Below are positions 25,059 to 34,915 of a DNA stretch of 64,000 nt, piece after piece. A program made the translations under genes and the position numbers. Within the stretch, counting starts at the first letter, position 1. Each line of letters opens with the position of its first letter. Under the pieces are notes generated by a model. It had not been told where the DNA came from and made no database searches. It worked only from the letters and a program-made list of their open reading frames with translations. Source of the DNA: Pantoea cypripedii (lineage in GTDB: Bacteria > Pseudomonadota > Gammaproteobacteria > Enterobacterales > Enterobacteriaceae); the NCBI RefSeq assembly GCF_002095535.1, contig NZ_MLJI01000002.1, forward strand, positions 1,015,752 through 1,079,751, written 5' to 3'.

Positions 25059-25880
25059 ATGTTTTGGCGGAATTTGCCGTCAATAAGCGGAGATAGTGTG
25101 GAAGAGACATGGCATTACTTTTCGCAGGGACAATATCAGCAGCAGTCTCGTCCGGTGATCGCTAATACCTATGAATACCGGAACGGCGATCGGCAGGCGT
25201 GGCATTCTCACGAGCAATTACAGTTTATTTTCACCACCCGTGGCGTACTCAGCGTGATCACCAGCCAGGGCTCCTGGACGCTGGGACCGAATCGCGGATT
25301 ATTATTGTTACCCCGTACTGGTCATGAACTGTATGCATCCGGTGAAGCCCTGATGCACAGTATTTATATTGAACCCGATGTATGGCGTCATGAAAGAAAA
25401 GAATGCTGTGTTTTGCTGGTTTCTTCCCTGCTGCGTGAACTGGTGCTGGAAATGGTGAAAGAGCGCCGACAGGAAACTTATATTCTCTCCGAAATGATTG
25501 TGCCGTTGTTGCTAAGAGGATTACACGAGGCACAGGAACTGCAGCAGGGGTGTTTGCCTCTTCCCGAAGATCGACGACTCCAGAAAATCTGTAAGGCGCT
25601 GATGCTGGCACCGTCAAATAATGAATCACTGGAAATATGGGGTGATCGCATCGGCACCAGCGACAGAACGCTGAGTCGGCTGTTTATCAAACAGACCGGT
25701 TATACCTTTGGCCAATGGCGACAACAGTTACGGCTGGTGGAATCGATGACCCGGCTGGCGCAGGGGATGTCGGTTGCCACCATAGCGACGGAACTCGGCT
25801 ATCGAAGTTCCAGCTCTTTCATCACCATGTTCAGAAAGGCGATGGGGGAAACACCGCAAAATTACTTCAAAAAGGGATAA
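25059..25880 (+). CDS. AraC-family transcriptional regulator
   Basis: 273 residues as the longest frame. An alternative GTG start at 25098 has a clearer ribosome site (GCGGAGATA) and would give 260 residues. The N-terminal cupin part (AWHSHEQLQFIFTTRGVLSV, about 46-66) binds the effector; the C-terminal double helix-turn-helix includes WGDRIGTSDRTLSRLF and IATELGYRSSSSFITMF. It is divergent from the siderophore operon and probably activates it, perhaps sensing the ferric siderophore as YbtA/AlcR-type regulators do, though those have a different N-terminal domain. Confidence 0.85.
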   Translation: MFWRNLPSISGDSVEETWHYFSQGQYQQQSRPVIANTYEYRNGDRQAWHSHEQLQFIFTTRGVLSVITSQGSWTLGPNRGLLLLPRTGHELYASGEALMHSIYIEPDVWRHERKECCVLLVSSLLRELVLEMVKERRQETYILSEMIVPLLLRGLHEAQELQQGCLPLPEDRRLQKICKALMLAPSNNESLEIWGDRIGTSDRTLSRLFIKQTGYTFGQWRQQLRLVESMTRLAQGMSVATIATELGYRSSSSFITMFRKAMGETPQNYFKKG

Positions 25881-25892
25881 TCAGGGAAAATA

Positions 25893-25914
25893 CGGGCGAG
25901 GATCTCCTCGCCCG
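25893..25914. terminator. Convergent hairpin terminator between AraC regulator and porin genes
   Basis: A perfect 9-bp stem CGGGCGAGG / CCTCGCCCG with an ATCT loop sits in the 41-bp gap between two convergent genes. No long T-tract; termination in both directions is plausible. Confidence 0.6.
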
Positions 25915-25921
25915 GTAACAA

Positions 25922-27055
25922 TCAGAACTGGTAAACCATGCCGACTGCCACAACATCACTGGTGCTGATGCCAGCAGATTGAGAGAACTCACTGCTATCC
26001 ATCAGGTTGATCTGGTAGTCGACATACGCATTCATGTTTTTATTGAAGTTGTAGGTCGCACCGATATCAACAAATTTCACCAGATCCTGGTTGCCATAGG
26101 TATTGCCATCAGCGGAGGCACCCAGATGTTTGCCGCGAGTCTGGTTATAACCAATGAACGGTACTAAACCGAAATCAAAGGTATAGCCAGCATAGGCTTC
26201 AAACAGGTCTGACTGGTTCGCATAACCATAAGCGCTGTCGTCAGAAGAAGCAGAACCAAAGCGAGAGGCGTTATAGGCGCGTGCATACATCACGGCCAGA
26301 TAAACATTGTTGGCATCGTATTTAATCGCGCCAGTATAGGCTTCCGCTTTTGAACCATGGCCCATGATGCCGCTGGTCAGGCTGTTCTGCTCGTTGGTAC
26401 GGTCGCCGCTCATGAATGCGCCAGCAATGCTGAAGCCTGCGCCTATGTCATACGATGCTGACATACCAAAGGTATCGCCATTCTGGCGCAGCACATCACG
26501 CACGCCCGGCTCACCGCCGCCATCGTTTTTACCCTGATACTGCAGGGCAAAATGCAGGCCATCTACGAGGCCAAAGAAATTATCATTACGGTAAGTCGCC
26601 AGACCATTACCACGGTGGAACAGGAACTGGTCTGAGTTATAGGTCAGGCCATCAAACTCAGGCTGCATATCGGTATAACTGAACGCGTCATACATGATGC
26701 CGGAATTACGACCGTAATCGAACGAACCATAATTACCGTATTTCAGACCTGCGTAACCAATACGGGTATACATTTGATTGGTCTGATTTTCAGTCTGATT
26801 CAGGTTCCATTGCGCCTGCCATTGGCCATAGCCGGTGAGCTGGTCGCTAATCTGCGTTTCGCCACGGAACCCGAAACGCATATAGGATTGGTCACCATTT
26901 ACGCTTTTATCATTACTGATATAGTTCTCACCAACCACCATGCCGTTGATGTCTAATTTGTTACCATCTTTGTTATATACTTCAGCAGAATGTGCTGCGC
27001 TTGCAACAATAAACCCTGCGATAGCTAAAGAAAGCTTTCTAATAGGCGTTTTCAT
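25922..27055 (-). CDS. OmpC/OmpF-type trimeric porin
   Basis: 377 residues from the ATG at 27055, which has GAGGAATAAA just upstream; the frame extends to 27076 without a ribosome site. Signal peptide MKTPIRKLSLAI...SAAHS, mature AEVYNKDGNKLDINGMV. Family landmarks are QISDQLTGYGQWQAQ, IGYAGLKYGNYGSFDYGRN, FFGLVDGLHFALQYQGKN and the terminal VGMVYQF. Usual OmpC reads GNKLDLYGKV; here INGMVVGENY departs from it, and the L3 constriction segment (DMQPEFDGLTYNSDQFLFHRG) is also unusual, so pore selectivity may differ from housekeeping OmpC. Confidence 0.88.
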   Translation of the reverse strand: MKTPIRKLSLAIAGFIVASAAHSAEVYNKDGNKLDINGMVVGENYISNDKSVNGDQSYMRFGFRGETQISDQLTGYGQWQAQWNLNQTENQTNQMYTRIGYAGLKYGNYGSFDYGRNSGIMYDAFSYTDMQPEFDGLTYNSDQFLFHRGNGLATYRNDNFFGLVDGLHFALQYQGKNDGGGEPGVRDVLRQNGDTFGMSASYDIGAGFSIAGAFMSGDRTNEQNSLTSGIMGHGSKAEAYTGAIKYDANNVYLAVMYARAYNASRFGSASSDDSAYGYANQSDLFEAYAGYTFDFGLVPFIGYNQTRGKHLGASADGNTYGNQDLVKFVDIGATYNFNKNMNAYVDYQINLMDSSEFSQSAGISTSDVVAVGMVYQF

Positions 27056-27320
27056 TTTATTCCTCGTATAAACCACTGCTTGTTTTTGTATGGGCGCGGG
27101 AAAAGTTCCCCGGCGATAAATTTTCTAACATTGAAAGCATTTTTAGTAAATCTGCTAATGCAAATAAGGCACAATCGGGTAAATGATAAAATTAATACTG
27201 AGAAATGCCTAAAAGAGCACAATTTCATAAATAGTTCGCCTGCTAACTTATGGTATTTGATAACGCAGGCTTACAAAATGCTATTCAAAACTTTACAAAA
27301 GTTAAATATAGAAAAAACTT

Positions 27321-28040
27321 ATGAACTGGATCTTAACCGGTGTTGAAGCCGGAACGGGAAAAGAGGTTGCCAGGCAGATGCTCCGCAAAGGGCATCATGT
27401 TACGGCTATTGTCAAAAATTATTTAAATGTTACAGACTTAACCTCTTTATACCCTGATAATTTCATAGCTGAGGAAATGAGTAGTTATGAAAATTCAAAT
27501 ATAATCAGTTGCTTAAAGGTTGTTTTTGGGCGCGAGTCTGAAGTGGACGGGGTGATATTATGCGATAGTCATAATTTAGCTCAGTCGGCCGAAGAAATGA
27601 CTTCTCTGGATGTTAATTCCGCACTTATTTCAGGAATCAATGAGCCTATCCTGTTGGTTCGTGCATTAATCCCATTTTTCAGAAAACGAAAAAAAGGGCA
27701 GATCATTTTAATTTCAGCACCAATTGATAAAAAAATGCCGGGTAGTGTTGCGATTAGTTATGCAATCAAAAAAGGATTGAGAGCATTTATTGATTCAATA
27801 ACGGATGAAATTTCCGCTTATGGCATCAGGACGCAGGTTATTAATGTCAGATCTGACGATGAATTATCCAGTTTTGAACTCGTTCGTCCGACGAGTACAA
27901 TTCCTTTGAGTGACAATTGCAAACCGGACGGTCTGATGAGTAAAACTGTGGCAGAGGATGATTCCCGCAGACTACTCACTCAGAAAATTAGCGATGGGAT
28001 TAAACAGAAATATATGACTGAGAGATATTCATTGCGCTGA
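27321..28040 (+). CDS. Short-chain dehydrogenase/reductase-like protein
   Basis: 239 residues. Retains the SDR cofactor motif as TGVEAGTGKEVA (residues 6-17), an ILISAPID strand with the expected Ser, and Tyr-Lys as SYAIKKGLRAF (YxxxK), so it may be active. The substrate region is divergent, and the canonical NNAG is replaced by LCDSHN. The DNA is clearly more AT-rich than its neighbours and codon use differs, suggesting recent acquisition. It stands alone between a divergent porin gene and the convergent RND operon, without a strong ribosome site (only AAAAAACTT before ATG). Confidence 0.6.
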   Translation: MNWILTGVEAGTGKEVARQMLRKGHHVTAIVKNYLNVTDLTSLYPDNFIAEEMSSYENSNIISCLKVVFGRESEVDGVILCDSHNLAQSAEEMTSLDVNSALISGINEPILLVRALIPFFRKRKKGQIILISAPIDKKMPGSVAISYAIKKGLRAFIDSITDEISAYGIRTQVINVRSDDELSSFELVRPTSTIPLSDNCKPDGLMSKTVAEDDSRRLLTQKISDGIKQKYMTERYSLR

Positions 28041-28167
28041 TGCTGTGCCCGTAGTTGAGTAAAATAAAATCTCACCCTCGTCTGTGGTTCTTTTACCTTC
28101 CGCTCTGCCAGATATCTCACTTTTCTTTCCTGTGTCTATAACGTAATCAATCGGTCATCGTACGGAT

Positions 28168-28199
28168 AAAAAAAACCAGCCGGTAAAACCGGCTGGTTT
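28168..28199 (-). terminator. Rho-independent terminator of the RND efflux operon
   Basis: Perfect 12-bp stem AAACCAGCCGGT / ACCGGCTGGTTT with a 3-nt loop, followed on the minus strand by seven T residues; 27 bp past the pump gene stop. Confidence 0.9.
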
Positions 28200-28225
28200 G
28201 ATGATGCTAGCGGGTGACAAGCAGG

Positions 28226-31200
28226 CTAGTGGGCGATGTATTCGTCCTCATCATCGTCCTCATCATCGTCCTCATCATGCGCCTTACCACCAAAGCGGTT
28301 GCGCACCACGACGAAGAACACCGGAACGAAGTAGATTGCCAGCAGCGTCGCCGCCACCATGCCACCGATCACCCCGGTGCCCACCGCGTTCTGCGCGCCG
28401 GAACCGGCACCCGAACTCAGTGCCAGTGGCAGTACGCCGAGGATAAACGCCAGTGACGTCATCAGGATTGGACGCAGACGCATACGGGCGGCCTCCAGGG
28501 TGGCTTCCACCACGCCTTTACCTTCTATCTCAATCTGGTCTTTGGCGAATTCCACAATCAGGATGGCGTTCTTCGCTGACAGACCTATGGTCGTCAGCAG
28601 GCCAACCACAAAGTAGACGTCGTTATTCAGACCACGCAGCATGGTGGCAACCAGCGCGCCAAACACGCCAAGCGGCACCACCAGCATCACCGAGAACGGG
28701 ATCGACCAGCTTTCATACAATGCGGCCAGGCACAGGAACACCACGATCAGCGAGATAGCATACAGCGCCGGGGCCTGCTGGCCGCTCATCCGTTCCTGGT
28801 ACGACATCCCGGTCCAGTCATAGCCGATGCCTGGTGGCAGCTGCTTCGCCAGCTGTTCCATCAGCGCCATCGCCTCACCGGAGCTTTTACCCGGTGACGG
28901 CTGGCCGAGAATTTCGACCGACGACAGGCCGTTGTAGCGTTCCAGACGCGGTGAACCAAACACCCATTCTGCGCTGGCAAAGCTGGCGAAAGGCACCATT
29001 TTGCCGTTGCTGGCGCGCACGTACCAGTTGTTCAGGTCCTTCGGCATCATGCGGTAAGGCGCATCACTCATCACGTAAACGCGCTTCACCCTGCCCTGGT
29101 CAATGAAGTCGTTGACATAGCTGCCGCCCCAGGCGCTGCTCAGGGTGGTGTTGATGTCGGTGAGATCCACGCCCAGCGCGGTGGCTTTTTCCTGATCGAT
29201 ATTGACCTTATATTGCGGGCTGTCTTCCATGCCGTTCGGACGCACCGCCGTCAGCACGTCAGGGTGTTGACGCGCCAGTTCCAGCAGTTTGTTACGCGCG
29301 GCTGTCAGCTGCTCATGGCCGAGGCCGCCCTGATCGATCAGCTCAAAGTCGAAGCCAGTGGCGTTACCCAGCGCAATGATGGGCGGCAGGTTAAAAGCCA
29401 CCACGTTACCGTCCATGATTTTACTGAACGATTTCATCGCACGGCTGACGATACCATCAACCGAGTTCTCGCTACCGTCACGTTCTGACCAGTCTTTCAG
29501 GCCGACAAACAGGATGCCCACGTTCTGACCGCGTCCGGCAAAGCCGAAGCCGTTGATTGACAGCACGTTCTCAACGTTCTTTTTCTCGTTGGTCAGATAG
29601 TAATCGCTCACCTGGTCCAGCACGGCCTGGGTGCGTTCCTGGGTTGCGCCAGCTGGCAGGATCGCCTGCGTGGCCAGCACGCCCTGGTCTTCCGACGGCA
29701 GGAACGAGGTGGGCAGACGCATAAACAGCACCGCCATACCCGCCACCAGCACGCCGTAAATCAGCAGAAAGCGACCGCTGCGATTCAGCATGCGCGCCAC
29801 GGAATTGGTGTAGTGATGGGCGCTCTGATCGAACTTGCGGTTAAACCAGCCGAACAGGCCACGATGCTGACCGTGGGTACCCGGTTTTACCGGTTTCAGG
29901 ATGGTCACGCACAGGGCTGGCGTCAGGATCAGCGCCACCAGCACGGACAACGCCATCGCCGACACGATGGTAATGGAGAACTGACGATAGATAACGCCGG
30001 TACTGCCACCGAAGAAGGCCATTGGCACAAATACCGCCGACAGCACCAGCGCGATGCCGACCAGCGCACCCTGGATCTGCCCCATCGATTTTCGTGTAGC
30101 GGCTTTCGGTTTTAGCCCTTCCTCGGCCATCACACGTTCGACGTTCTCCACCACCACGATGGCATCATCCACCAGCAGGCCTATCGCCAGCACCATGCCG
30201 AACATGGTCAGGGTGTTGATCGAGTAACCAAAGGCGCTAAGGATGCCAAAGGTGCCGAGCAGCACCACCGGCACCGCAATGGTCGGGATCAGCGTGGCGC
30301 GGAAGCTCTGCAGGAACATGTACATCACCAGGAACACCAGCACGATCGCTTCAAACAGCGTTTTCACCACTTCGTGGATCGAGATGCTGATAAACGGCGT
30401 GGTGTCGTAGGGATAAACCACCTTCAGGCCCGGCGGGAAAAAGGGCTTCAGATCATTGATTTTGGCGCGGATGGCATTGGCGGTATCCAGCGCGTTAGCG
30501 CCCGCAGCCAGCTGAATGCCGAGTGCGGAAGCCGGTTTGCCGTTAATTTTCACCACAAAGTTGTAGTTCTCACCGCCACGCTGAATGCGGGCCACGTCAT
30601 GCAGGCGCACCTGTGAGCCGTCGCTGTTCACCTTCAGCAGAATGTTGCCGAACTGTTCCGGTGAGGTGAGGCGCGTTTGAGCAATGATCGAGGCGTTAAG
30701 CTGCTGACCCTTCACCGGTGGCGCACCGCCGAGCTGGCCAGCGGCGATCTGCGCATTCTGGGATCTGATCATGCTCATGACATCGACCGGGGTCAGCTGG
30801 TAGTTATCCAGCTTGTTGGGGTCGAGCCAGATACGCATCGCGTACTGGGAACCGAACAGGGTGGTGTCGCCGACGCCGTTGATACGGCTGAGAGGGTCCT
30901 GCAGATGGGAGGCCACATAGTCCGCGATATCTTCCATGCTCATGTGGCCGGATTCATCGACGAAGCCCGGCACCAGGAAGAACACGCTGGAGGATTTACG
31001 CACCGAGATGCCCTGCTGCTGAACTTCCTGCGGCAGACGTGGGGTGGCGAGCTGCAGCTTGTTCTGCACCTGCACCTGGGCGATATCCGGGTCCGTGCCG
31101 TTCTCAAACGACAGCGTGAGCTGCAGCGTGCCGGAGGAGTCGCTGTTGGAGGACATGTACATCAGGCCGTCCAGGCCACTCATGTTCTGTTCGATCACCT

Positions 31201-31387
31201 GCGCCACGGTATTCTGCAGCGTGGTGGCGTCAGCGCCGGGGTAGGTGGCGCGGATCTGCACCGAGGTGGGGGCGACGTCAGGGTACTGTGCCACCGGCAA
31301 TTTGAGGATCGAAATCCCCCCGGCCAGCATGACGATAATCGCCAGCACCCAGGCAAAAATGGGCCGGTCAATAAAGAATCTGGACAT
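28226..31387 (-). CDS. RND multidrug efflux pump inner-membrane subunit, AcrB-type
   Basis: 1053 residues, the AcrB size. Begins [14 protein letters not shown]; contains the proton-relay aspartates in [16 protein letters not shown] (TM4), the VDDAIV and GIGA/FGGST regions and 12 membrane helices with two large periplasmic loops. It exports drugs, dyes and bile-salt-like compounds as a trimer with the adjacent AcrA-type adaptor and a TolC channel encoded elsewhere. Its ATG shares one base with the adaptor's TGA stop (TGATG). The cytoplasmic tail is odd: instead of the His-rich AcrB end it has DEDD repeated three times, encoded by three perfect 12-bp DNA repeats. Confidence 0.92.
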   Translation of the reverse strand: MSRFFIDRPIFAWVLAIIVMLAGGISILKLPVAQYPDVAPTSVQIRATYPGADATTLQNTVAQVIEQNMSGLDGLMYMSSNSDSSGTLQLTLSFENGTDPDIAQVQVQNKLQLATPRLPQEVQQQGISVRKSSSVFFLVPGFVDESGHMSMEDIADYVASHLQDPLSRINGVGDTTLFGSQYAMRIWLDPNKLDNYQLTPVDVMSMIRSQNAQIAAGQLGGAPPVKGQQLNASIIAQTRLTSPEQFGNILLKVNSDGSQVRLHDVARIQRGGENYNFVVKINGKPASALGIQLAAGANALDTANAIRAKINDLKPFFPPGLKVVYPYDTTPFISISIHEVVKTLFEAIVLVFLVMYMFLQSFRATLIPTIAVPVVLLGTFGILSAFGYSINTLTMFGMVLAIGLLVDDAIVVVENVERVMAEEGLKPKAATRKSMGQIQGALVGIALVLSAVFVPMAFFGGSTGVIYRQFSITIVSAMALSVLVALILTPALCVTILKPVKPGTHGQHRGLFGWFNRKFDQSAHHYTNSVARMLNRSGRFLLIYGVLVAGMAVLFMRLPTSFLPSEDQGVLATQAILPAGATQERTQAVLDQVSDYYLTNEKKNVENVLSINGFGFAGRGQNVGILFVGLKDWSERDGSENSVDGIVSRAMKSFSKIMDGNVVAFNLPPIIALGNATGFDFELIDQGGLGHEQLTAARNKLLELARQHPDVLTAVRPNGMEDSPQYKVNIDQEKATALGVDLTDINTTLSSAWGGSYVNDFIDQGRVKRVYVMSDAPYRMMPKDLNNWYVRASNGKMVPFASFASAEWVFGSPRLERYNGLSSVEILGQPSPGKSSGEAMALMEQLAKQLPPGIGYDWTGMSYQERMSGQQAPALYAISLIVVFLCLAALYESWSIPFSVMLVVPLGVFGALVATMLRGLNNDVYFVVGLLTTIGLSAKNAILIVEFAKDQIEIEGKGVVEATLEAARMRLRPILMTSLAFILGVLPLALSSGAGSGAQNAVGTGVIGGMVAATLLAIYFVPVFFVVVRNRFGGKAHDEDDDEDDDEDEYIAH
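28243..28278 (-). repeat. Three tandem 12-bp repeats in the 3' end of the RND pump gene
   Basis: CGTCCTCATCAT occurs three times without a gap. In the coding strand each unit specifies four acidic residues (Asp-Glu-Asp-Asp), giving a polyacidic C-terminal tail. The unit length is a multiple of three, so copy-number change would not break the frame. Confidence 0.85.
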
Positions 31388-32559
31388 CAGTCAGCGGTTC
31401 CTGTGGACGAAGAGGAGGAAGCGTTTGCAGCAACAGGTTTAACGGTCATGCCTGGTTGAGCCCGCTGGATACCGGACACAATCACGCGCTCCCCGGCCTG
31501 CAGGCCACCATTCACACGCCATTTATCGCCTTCCGCCTGCGAGACGCTGATGGTGCGCACTTCCACTTTGTTATCACTACCGACCACCAGCGTGGTGGCT
31601 TCACCGCGCGGGGTACGCGTAACGGCCTGCTGCGGGATCAGCAAGGCCTGGGGATCGGTGCCTTCATCCAGACGTGCGCGGACGAACATGCCGGGCAGCA
31701 GGGTATGATCCGGGTTGGGCACAATCGCACGCAGGGTGATGGAGCCGGTGGTCTGATCGACGGTGACGTCAGAAAAAGCCAGCGTCCCGGTGCGGGGGTA
31801 GACGGCACCGTCACCCATAATCACGCTGACGACCGCTTTGCCCGCGTTCTGACGCAGCTTGCCGGAGGCCAGTTCCTGTTGCAGGCGCAGGAAATCGCCG
31901 CTCGACTGCGTCACATCGACATACATCGGATCAAGCTGCTGAACGGTTGCCAGCGCATCGGACTGGGCATTCTGCACCAGCGCCCCTTCGGTCACTGACG
32001 AGCGTCCAATACGTCCGCTGATCGGCGACGTGATGGTGCTCCACGCCAGATTGATACGGGCGGTTTCCTGTGCGGCACTGGCGGCTTCCACTGCTGCGCG
32101 CGTCTGGGCGGCGGTCGCTTCAGCCTGATCAAAATCCTGACGGCTGATGTAATTAGTTCCGGTCAGTGAGCGGTAGCGGTTGAGCGTCACCTGAGCAATA
32201 CGCGCATTGGCTTCGGCCTGTGATACGGCGGCTTTGGCATTGTTAAAGCTGGCACGAAACGGTGCGGGGTCGATTTGATACAGCGTCTGACCCGCCACCA
32301 CATCGCTGCCTTCGGTGAAGGCACGTTTCAAAATGATGCCAGAAACCTGCGGACGAACTTCGGCCACGCGGAACGCCGAAGTACGCCCTGGTAATTCAGT
32401 TGACACGGCTAAAGACTGGGTATTGAGCGTGAGGACCTGCACTTCTGGCGCTTCCTGCGCCTGAGCAGTTTTCCCTGAGGAGTCATCACATCCTGTTAAA
32501 CTTAAAATGGTGAAAGCGCATAGCAAAGCCAGAGGCTTAAGTGCCACGTTATTGGGCAT
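31387..32559 (-). CDS. RND efflux periplasmic adaptor (membrane fusion protein), AcrA-type lipoprotein
   Basis: 390 residues. Lipoprotein signal ending LTGCDD (Cys at about 24), then barrel-sandwich/lipoyl parts ([24 protein letters not shown] and [18 protein letters not shown]) around an alpha-helical hairpin (about 95-170), and the C-terminal membrane-proximal domain. It links the inner-membrane pump to TolC. GGGAGACTATAACA gives a good ribosome site. It lies 36 bp downstream of a co-oriented MarA/RamA-like gene and overlaps the pump gene by one base. Confidence 0.92.
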   Translation of the reverse strand: MPNNVALKPLALLCAFTILSLTGCDDSSGKTAQAQEAPEVQVLTLNTQSLAVSTELPGRTSAFRVAEVRPQVSGIILKRAFTEGSDVVAGQTLYQIDPAPFRASFNNAKAAVSQAEANARIAQVTLNRYRSLTGTNYISRQDFDQAEATAAQTRAAVEAASAAQETARINLAWSTITSPISGRIGRSSVTEGALVQNAQSDALATVQQLDPMYVDVTQSSGDFLRLQQELASGKLRQNAGKAVVSVIMGDGAVYPRTGTLAFSDVTVDQTTGSITLRAIVPNPDHTLLPGMFVRARLDEGTDPQALLIPQQAVTRTPRGEATTLVVGSDNKVEVRTISVSQAEGDKWRVNGGLQAGERVIVSGIQRAQPGMTVKPVAANASSSSSTGTAD

Positions 32560-32595
32560 TGTTATAGTCTCCCGGAAACCGGCAATGACGTTGAA

Positions 32596-32946
32596 TTAAA
32601 CCTGGAAATTTAAGTTATGTGTTTTCATGCGACGATAAGTCGCAGGCGGCACATTATATTTCCGGGCGAAAGAGCGGGTGAAAGACTGCTGAGAGTCGTA
32701 ACCATACTTAACGGAAATTTCGATGACGGCTTCATTGCTATCAATGAGATCATGTGCGGCAAGTTCCAGCTTCTTGTCACGAATATAATTGCCAAGGCTG
32801 ATATTCATGATGCGATGGAACATGCGCTGAAGATGCCACTTTGAATAACCAGAACGTTGTGCAACATCCTCAATTTTGAGTGGGCTGCGAATGTTTTCAT
32901 CTATCCATGTCAATAGCTCACAGATAATGGTTTCATGTCGGTCCAT
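32596..32946 (-). CDS. Small AraC-family activator, MarA/SoxS/RamA-like
   Basis: 116 residues from the ATG at 32946 (frame open to 33024, but family proteins begin here: MDRHETIICELLTWIDENI). It consists of only the two helix-turn-helix units: IEDVAQRSGYSKWHLQRMFHR (about 27-47) and VIEISVKYGYDSQQSFTRSFARKYNVPPATYRR. SGYSKWHLQRMF is nearly the RamA/MarA/SoxS recognition segment. Such stand-alone activators switch on acrAB, tolC and stress genes and are controlled by their own level. It sits directly ahead of an AcrAB-type operon on the same strand, so it may be co-transcribed with or act on it. Confidence 0.87.
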   Translation of the reverse strand: MDRHETIICELLTWIDENIRSPLKIEDVAQRSGYSKWHLQRMFHRIMNISLGNYIRDKKLELAAHDLIDSNEAVIEISVKYGYDSQQSFTRSFARKYNVPPATYRRMKTHNLNFQV

Positions 32947-33096
32947 TCTTACACCTGTACAATCGAATAATGATGAGAGATGAAGAAAGACGAAATAAAA
33001 ACAAGCATTTATGCAGCGGAACACACAAAATTATGCGCAGAAACGATAATGGTTTCTGAAAGTGGGCTTGCCAATGTCTATTTCGTCTTCGCGGGA

Positions 33097-33351
33097 TTAT
33101 TTATAAATCTCAGCCACGCCATACAGTTTGTTTACTCCACCTGCTGAGATTACTTTCATTGCGGTTGCACCTTTGGCCTGGGCTTTATCAGACAGCATGT
33201 CAGTCAGTCCATCGAGCGAATAAGCACCTTCGGCAGAAACCACGCCAAATTTCTGTTTGCCAGAGATATCGGATGAAATTTCAGCAGCGAGCGCGCTGGT
33301 AGCAGTCAATAAGCTCGCAAGAGCAATGACAGAGACAGTTAAAATCTTCAT
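33097..33351 (-). CDS. DUF1471 periplasmic stress protein, BhsA/McbA-like
   Basis: 84 residues with a Sec signal (MKILTVSVIALASLLTATSA, cleavage after ALA) and the DUF1471 core (KFGVVSAEGAYSLDGLTDMLSDKA, GATAMKVISAGGVNKLYGVAEIYK). Family members (YhcN, BhsA, McbA) are small periplasmic proteins induced by acid, peroxide, copper or biofilm signals; their molecular role is not settled. GAGGTTTAC gives a good ribosome site. Monocistronic. Confidence 0.88.
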   Translation of the reverse strand: MKILTVSVIALASLLTATSALAAEISSDISGKQKFGVVSAEGAYSLDGLTDMLSDKAQAKGATAMKVISAGGVNKLYGVAEIYK

Positions 33352-33665
33352 GTAAACCTCAATTCAAATCCGTTAATGGAGGGAATAGCCTAACGACAAG
33401 GTAATAGTATCATTGCGAGATACATTTAATTAGAGGGGATTACCGATAAGCGTTATGAGTGATACTCATCAATTTTGACCCGAATCGTTAACAATTCGCA
33501 AAGGTACCGTTTACTATTTGACCTGAATCACATAATTTTCGGGTAATCGGATAAGACATGTGAGTATTTCACATATATCAAAGTCCGGGCGAATAGAAAA
33601 GGGGAGAGATAGCCGGAATATGTATTGCGGGGAGGTGGCAGAGCACTTCCCCGGCATGATGGCGA
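33352..33665. other. Intergenic region
   Basis: 314 bp with no convincing ORF. A palindrome ATGAGT-GAT-ACTCAT (33455-33469) may be a regulator site for the DUF1471 gene; otherwise AT-rich promoter DNA. Confidence 0.4.
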
Positions 33666-34721
33666 CTACGCTTTCAGCGAGGCAATATCGATGACGAAAC
33701 GATATTTCACATCGCTTTTCAGCATACGTTTCCAGGCATCATTGATGTCCTGCATGTTGATCATTTCAACATCGGAAGTGATGCCATGCTCACCACAGAA
33801 ATCCATCATTTCCTGGGTTTCAGCAATGCCACCGATCACTGAACCGGCGACAGATTTACGGCCCAGTACCAGCGGTGCACTGTTCAGTACCGGGTCCAGG
33901 TCACCGAGATAACCGACCAGCACCAGCGTACCGTTCAGCGCCAGGGTTGGGATATAAGGCTTCAGATCATGGACGTAGGGAACGGTGTCGATAATCAGAT
34001 CAAACTGGTTATAGACCGCCTTCATCTGCGCTTCGTCGGTGGAAATGACGATATGTTCTGCACCGAGGCGACGGGCATCTTCCGATTTATTCGGTGAACG
34101 GCTGAATAGTGTGACATCCGCACCCAGCGCTTTAGCCAGCTTCAGCGCCATATGGCCGAGACCGCCAAGACCTACCACCGCAACTTTGCTGCCCGGACCC
34201 ACATTCCAGTGACGCAGCGGAGACCAGGTGGTGATACCGGCACACAACAGCGGGGCGGCGCTTTTTAAATCCAGGCCATCCGGCACTTTGACCACGAATT
34301 TCTCGGTGACGACGATTTTGTCAGAATAACCACCGTAGGTCGGCATCTGGTCATGACGATCAACGTCGTTATAGGTGAGGGTGTTGCCCTCTTCACAATA
34401 CTGCTCCAGACCCTGCTCACACGCGCTGCAATGCTGACAGGAATCCACCATGCAACCGACACCAACATGATCGCCAACGTTGAATTTGGTGACGGCTTTG
34501 CCAACGTGCGTGACACGGCCAATAATTTCGTGCCCGGGCACCATCGGATATTTTGCACCGCCCCAGTCGTTATAGGCGTTGTGGATATCGGAGTGGCAAA
34601 CACCGCTGTAGAGAATCTCGATCACCACATCATTGTCACGCGGATCGCGACGCACGAAATTATGTGGCACTAAGTCTTCTTTGGCGGCAAAGGCTGCATA
34701 GCCTTTCACGTTTAAGGTCAT
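33666..34721 (-). CDS. Zinc-dependent NADP alcohol dehydrogenase / aldehyde reductase, YahK-like
   Basis: 351 residues from the ATG at 34721 with CAGGAGACAGAGA upstream; the frame extends to 34835 without support. Medium-chain dehydrogenase: catalytic zinc site GVCHSDIH (Cys about 42) and GHEIIGRV; structural zinc site CMVDSCQHCSACEQGLEQYC; cofactor motif VVGLGGLGHMALKLAKALG; late SVIGGIAETQEMMDFC typical of YahK/CAD-like enzymes. These reduce a broad set of aldehydes to alcohols with NADPH. Monocistronic. Confidence 0.9.
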   Translation of the reverse strand: MTLNVKGYAAFAAKEDLVPHNFVRRDPRDNDVVIEILYSGVCHSDIHNAYNDWGGAKYPMVPGHEIIGRVTHVGKAVTKFNVGDHVGVGCMVDSCQHCSACEQGLEQYCEEGNTLTYNDVDRHDQMPTYGGYSDKIVVTEKFVVKVPDGLDLKSAAPLLCAGITTWSPLRHWNVGPGSKVAVVGLGGLGHMALKLAKALGADVTLFSRSPNKSEDARRLGAEHIVISTDEAQMKAVYNQFDLIIDTVPYVHDLKPYIPTLALNGTLVLVGYLGDLDPVLNSAPLVLGRKSVAGSVIGGIAETQEMMDFCGEHGITSDVEMINMQDINDAWKRMLKSDVKYRFVIDIASLKA

Positions 34722-34915
34722 TCTCTGTCTCCTGGGATAAAACCATGCGGTAAAGAACCATAAGGTAAATAGCAGATTACGCCAGACAAAATTACCTTTA
34801 TGGGGATGAATGGCCTTATGAATATAGCTCATCACTAATGACGCAAAATGCTAATCTGCAATAAATTATTTTCTGCACTGTCTTTTATGATTCTCCTCTG
34901 GAATTCTGTATTCGG

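Noticed and set aside
28198..28456. Plus-strand ORFs rich in Ile/Val/Arg over the pump gene 3' end
   Set aside because: Artefacts of the tandem repeat and of reading the antisense strand of a clear gene.
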